From: Syngnathus acus
Taxonomy: Eukaryota > Chordata > Actinopteri > Syngnathiformes > Syngnathidae
Reading direction: 5' to 3'
DNA: 64,000 nucleotides
Assembly (NCBI RefSeq): GCF_901709675.1
Contig: NC_051088.1
Location: 4,365,664 to 4,429,663, forward strand
Positions 62,411 to 64,000 of this stretch are shown in pieces; the stretch's first letter is position 1; each line of letters starts with the position of its first letter. The notes under the pieces are model-generated. The model searched no databases, was not told where the DNA came from, and was given only the letters and a program-made list of their open reading frames with translations. Both the position numbers and the translations under genes were made by a program.

Positions 62411-64000
62411 CTAGAATTAGTCAATTTGATAACTAAGCAAATTTACTAGTCATGCAATTTGCAAGTAAATGGAAAATTTATGTGCACTCTCTCAATTTTT
62501 GGGGGCAAAATGACACCATTAAGTGGCAGTCTGGAGCCCCTTCTAGACTGCAACTGAGACCAGTCAATGTCACAATGTTGACAACTTACATTGCCTTACC
62601 AATCAGAGCCTTGTGTCCAGTCTTCTCACATTCTCTTCCCTCTTCATACACCAGAACCTCGACAATGCAACCTAACTCCAGCATTAATTCTCTGGTTTGT
62701 TAAAAAAATGAAAGCCATAAAAAGCAGAACAGGGAGGTCATTGTGTAGCCTAAACGGGTTTGGTAACTATTGAAGTGTCTAAAATGATAACAACACAAGA
62801 TCAGCTGCCTTTCTATTACATCATCTGTGTGTCTCCAGCCATAACTAATAGGCTGAGGCCTACATATGTTTTTTTTTTTTTCATAGGCTTAGGCCTGGGC
62901 AACACATATGGGTATTATTTATTTTTTTTAATCTTAACTAATATTTTAATTGTTCACCCTTTATGCACTCTTTGTAAAGTAGTTTTTTTTTAATTGCACT
63001 ATTCACTGTTTGAGTTTATTGTATTTATATTTCAATCATTTTATTATGTTTGTCACATAAAATGTGTTTCACTAATAACTAAAAAAAAATATATAAAGAA
63101 TATTGTCATTAGTTTCATGTAATATTTAGGACAAATATTATAATCGGAATACATATCTATGAGGAATTTTCAGATTATAGGAGGTTATGTGAAATAATTT
63201 GGACTTGATCGCTCGTATGACTTTTGAGCCATTTCAATTTTGTATGATTAAGTCTTGCATCACAATTTCAGAGGGGAAAAGCAACGTGCATTAAAGCTTT
63301 AAAGAATCTGGTGGAAAAAAATGATCACTTCCTGTTTACCTTTCAGATTACTGGTGTGCAGCAGAGACGAGGAGAATCCCAACATAAAGGCAGGCCAGGC
63401 CATAGCTATCTACAGTATCTATCAATGCATCCTAGATAAGTAGTGCCCCTACAAGATTCCAGTCAGACAAAAAGGAGCTCCCTGAAGAGAGTGGCTGAGG
63501 AGGTGGTTTTCCACAGACACGATAATAGTTTCATGGAGTCTTGTAAATATGCAAAACCAGATTGGCTATAGAGGATCCAAACTAGAGCGAGCGTTGCTGC
63601 CCATGCCAGGACTAAATCCCAGCCTTGTGTCAGTAGGGATTACAACCATGGACAGAAAAGAGGGGAAAAGAGGAGGTGTCGGAGGATGACCAGGGACAGT
63701 TGCTGCGCTTCGCTAGCATTCAGGTCGACGACGGTCCTTTGCTCCCAATCTGCGGGATTGATGTTTTATTCCACCACATGAGGACGCTGGCTGCGGTCAC
63801 TGACACGCTGGTTTTTACTCATCAGTATGCAAAAGGTGCACAAGTACCACAATAAGGAGATACTTCACATCCTGCAGAAACACCCATTTGCTGCCCAACC
63901 AATGGACAAACAGGGAGGAGGGGCAAGGCAATTTTGGGGAGTGCTGCTATCTTGGATGGGGGGTGCTCAGGGAAAAGAAAACGGAAGGAGACTTTCATGA
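62411..64000. other. no gene recognised
   Basis: AT-rich with poly-T runs at 62869 and 62928. The last 700 bases are less AT-rich and could hold a 5' exon of mib2 or of a neighbour, but nothing can be assigned. Confidence 0.4.

Overview
The window is vertebrate nuclear DNA, almost certainly from a ray-finned (teleost) fish. Genes are split by many small GT-AG introns, the two identifiable proteins are orthologues of human TTLL10 and MIB2 (both on human 1p36.33), and the interspersed repeats (tRNA-derived SINEs with a CCATCCATTTTC-type end, a hAT MITE, a Ty3/Gypsy-like LTR, a jockey/Rex-like LINE fragment) are of types common in teleosts. No species can be named.

Everything recognised with confidence lies on the minus strand, so transcription runs from high to low coordinates. 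mib2 (E3 ubiquitin ligase of the Notch pathway) occupies 33059-56883 with 18 coding exons. A repeat-bearing intergenic stretch of about 13 kb follows. At 13.9-15.1 kb is the best find: an intact miR-200b / miR-200a / miR-429 cluster, with all three mature 3p RNAs and their 5p arms readable. About 4 kb upstream of it (18.7-19.7 kb) is a concentration of CAGGTG E-boxes, a plausible promoter/ZEB control region. ttll10 (tubulin polyglycylase-like) follows at 2978-8121, with 11 coding exons and a likely non-coding first exon near 8812-9060. The order miR-200b-200a-429 then ttll10 on one strand is the arrangement known at human 1p36.33. At the far left (639-2053) three phase-compatible possible exons of an unrecognised gene are noted with low confidence.

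The mib2 reading frame is conserved except for one missing base in the first coding exon (near 56720). The frame of the rest of that exon and the phase of the next intron both require the extra base, so this is either a sequencing/assembly indel or a real frameshift.

The remaining sequence is introns and intergenic DNA with transposon remnants and microsatellites. Two insertions keep perfect target-site duplications: a 337-bp solo LTR at 21493-21829 and a 131-bp hAT MITE at 40213-40343. A LINE fragment lies about 75 bp from a mib2 splice acceptor. Nothing bacterial, viral-genic or CRISPR-like is present.
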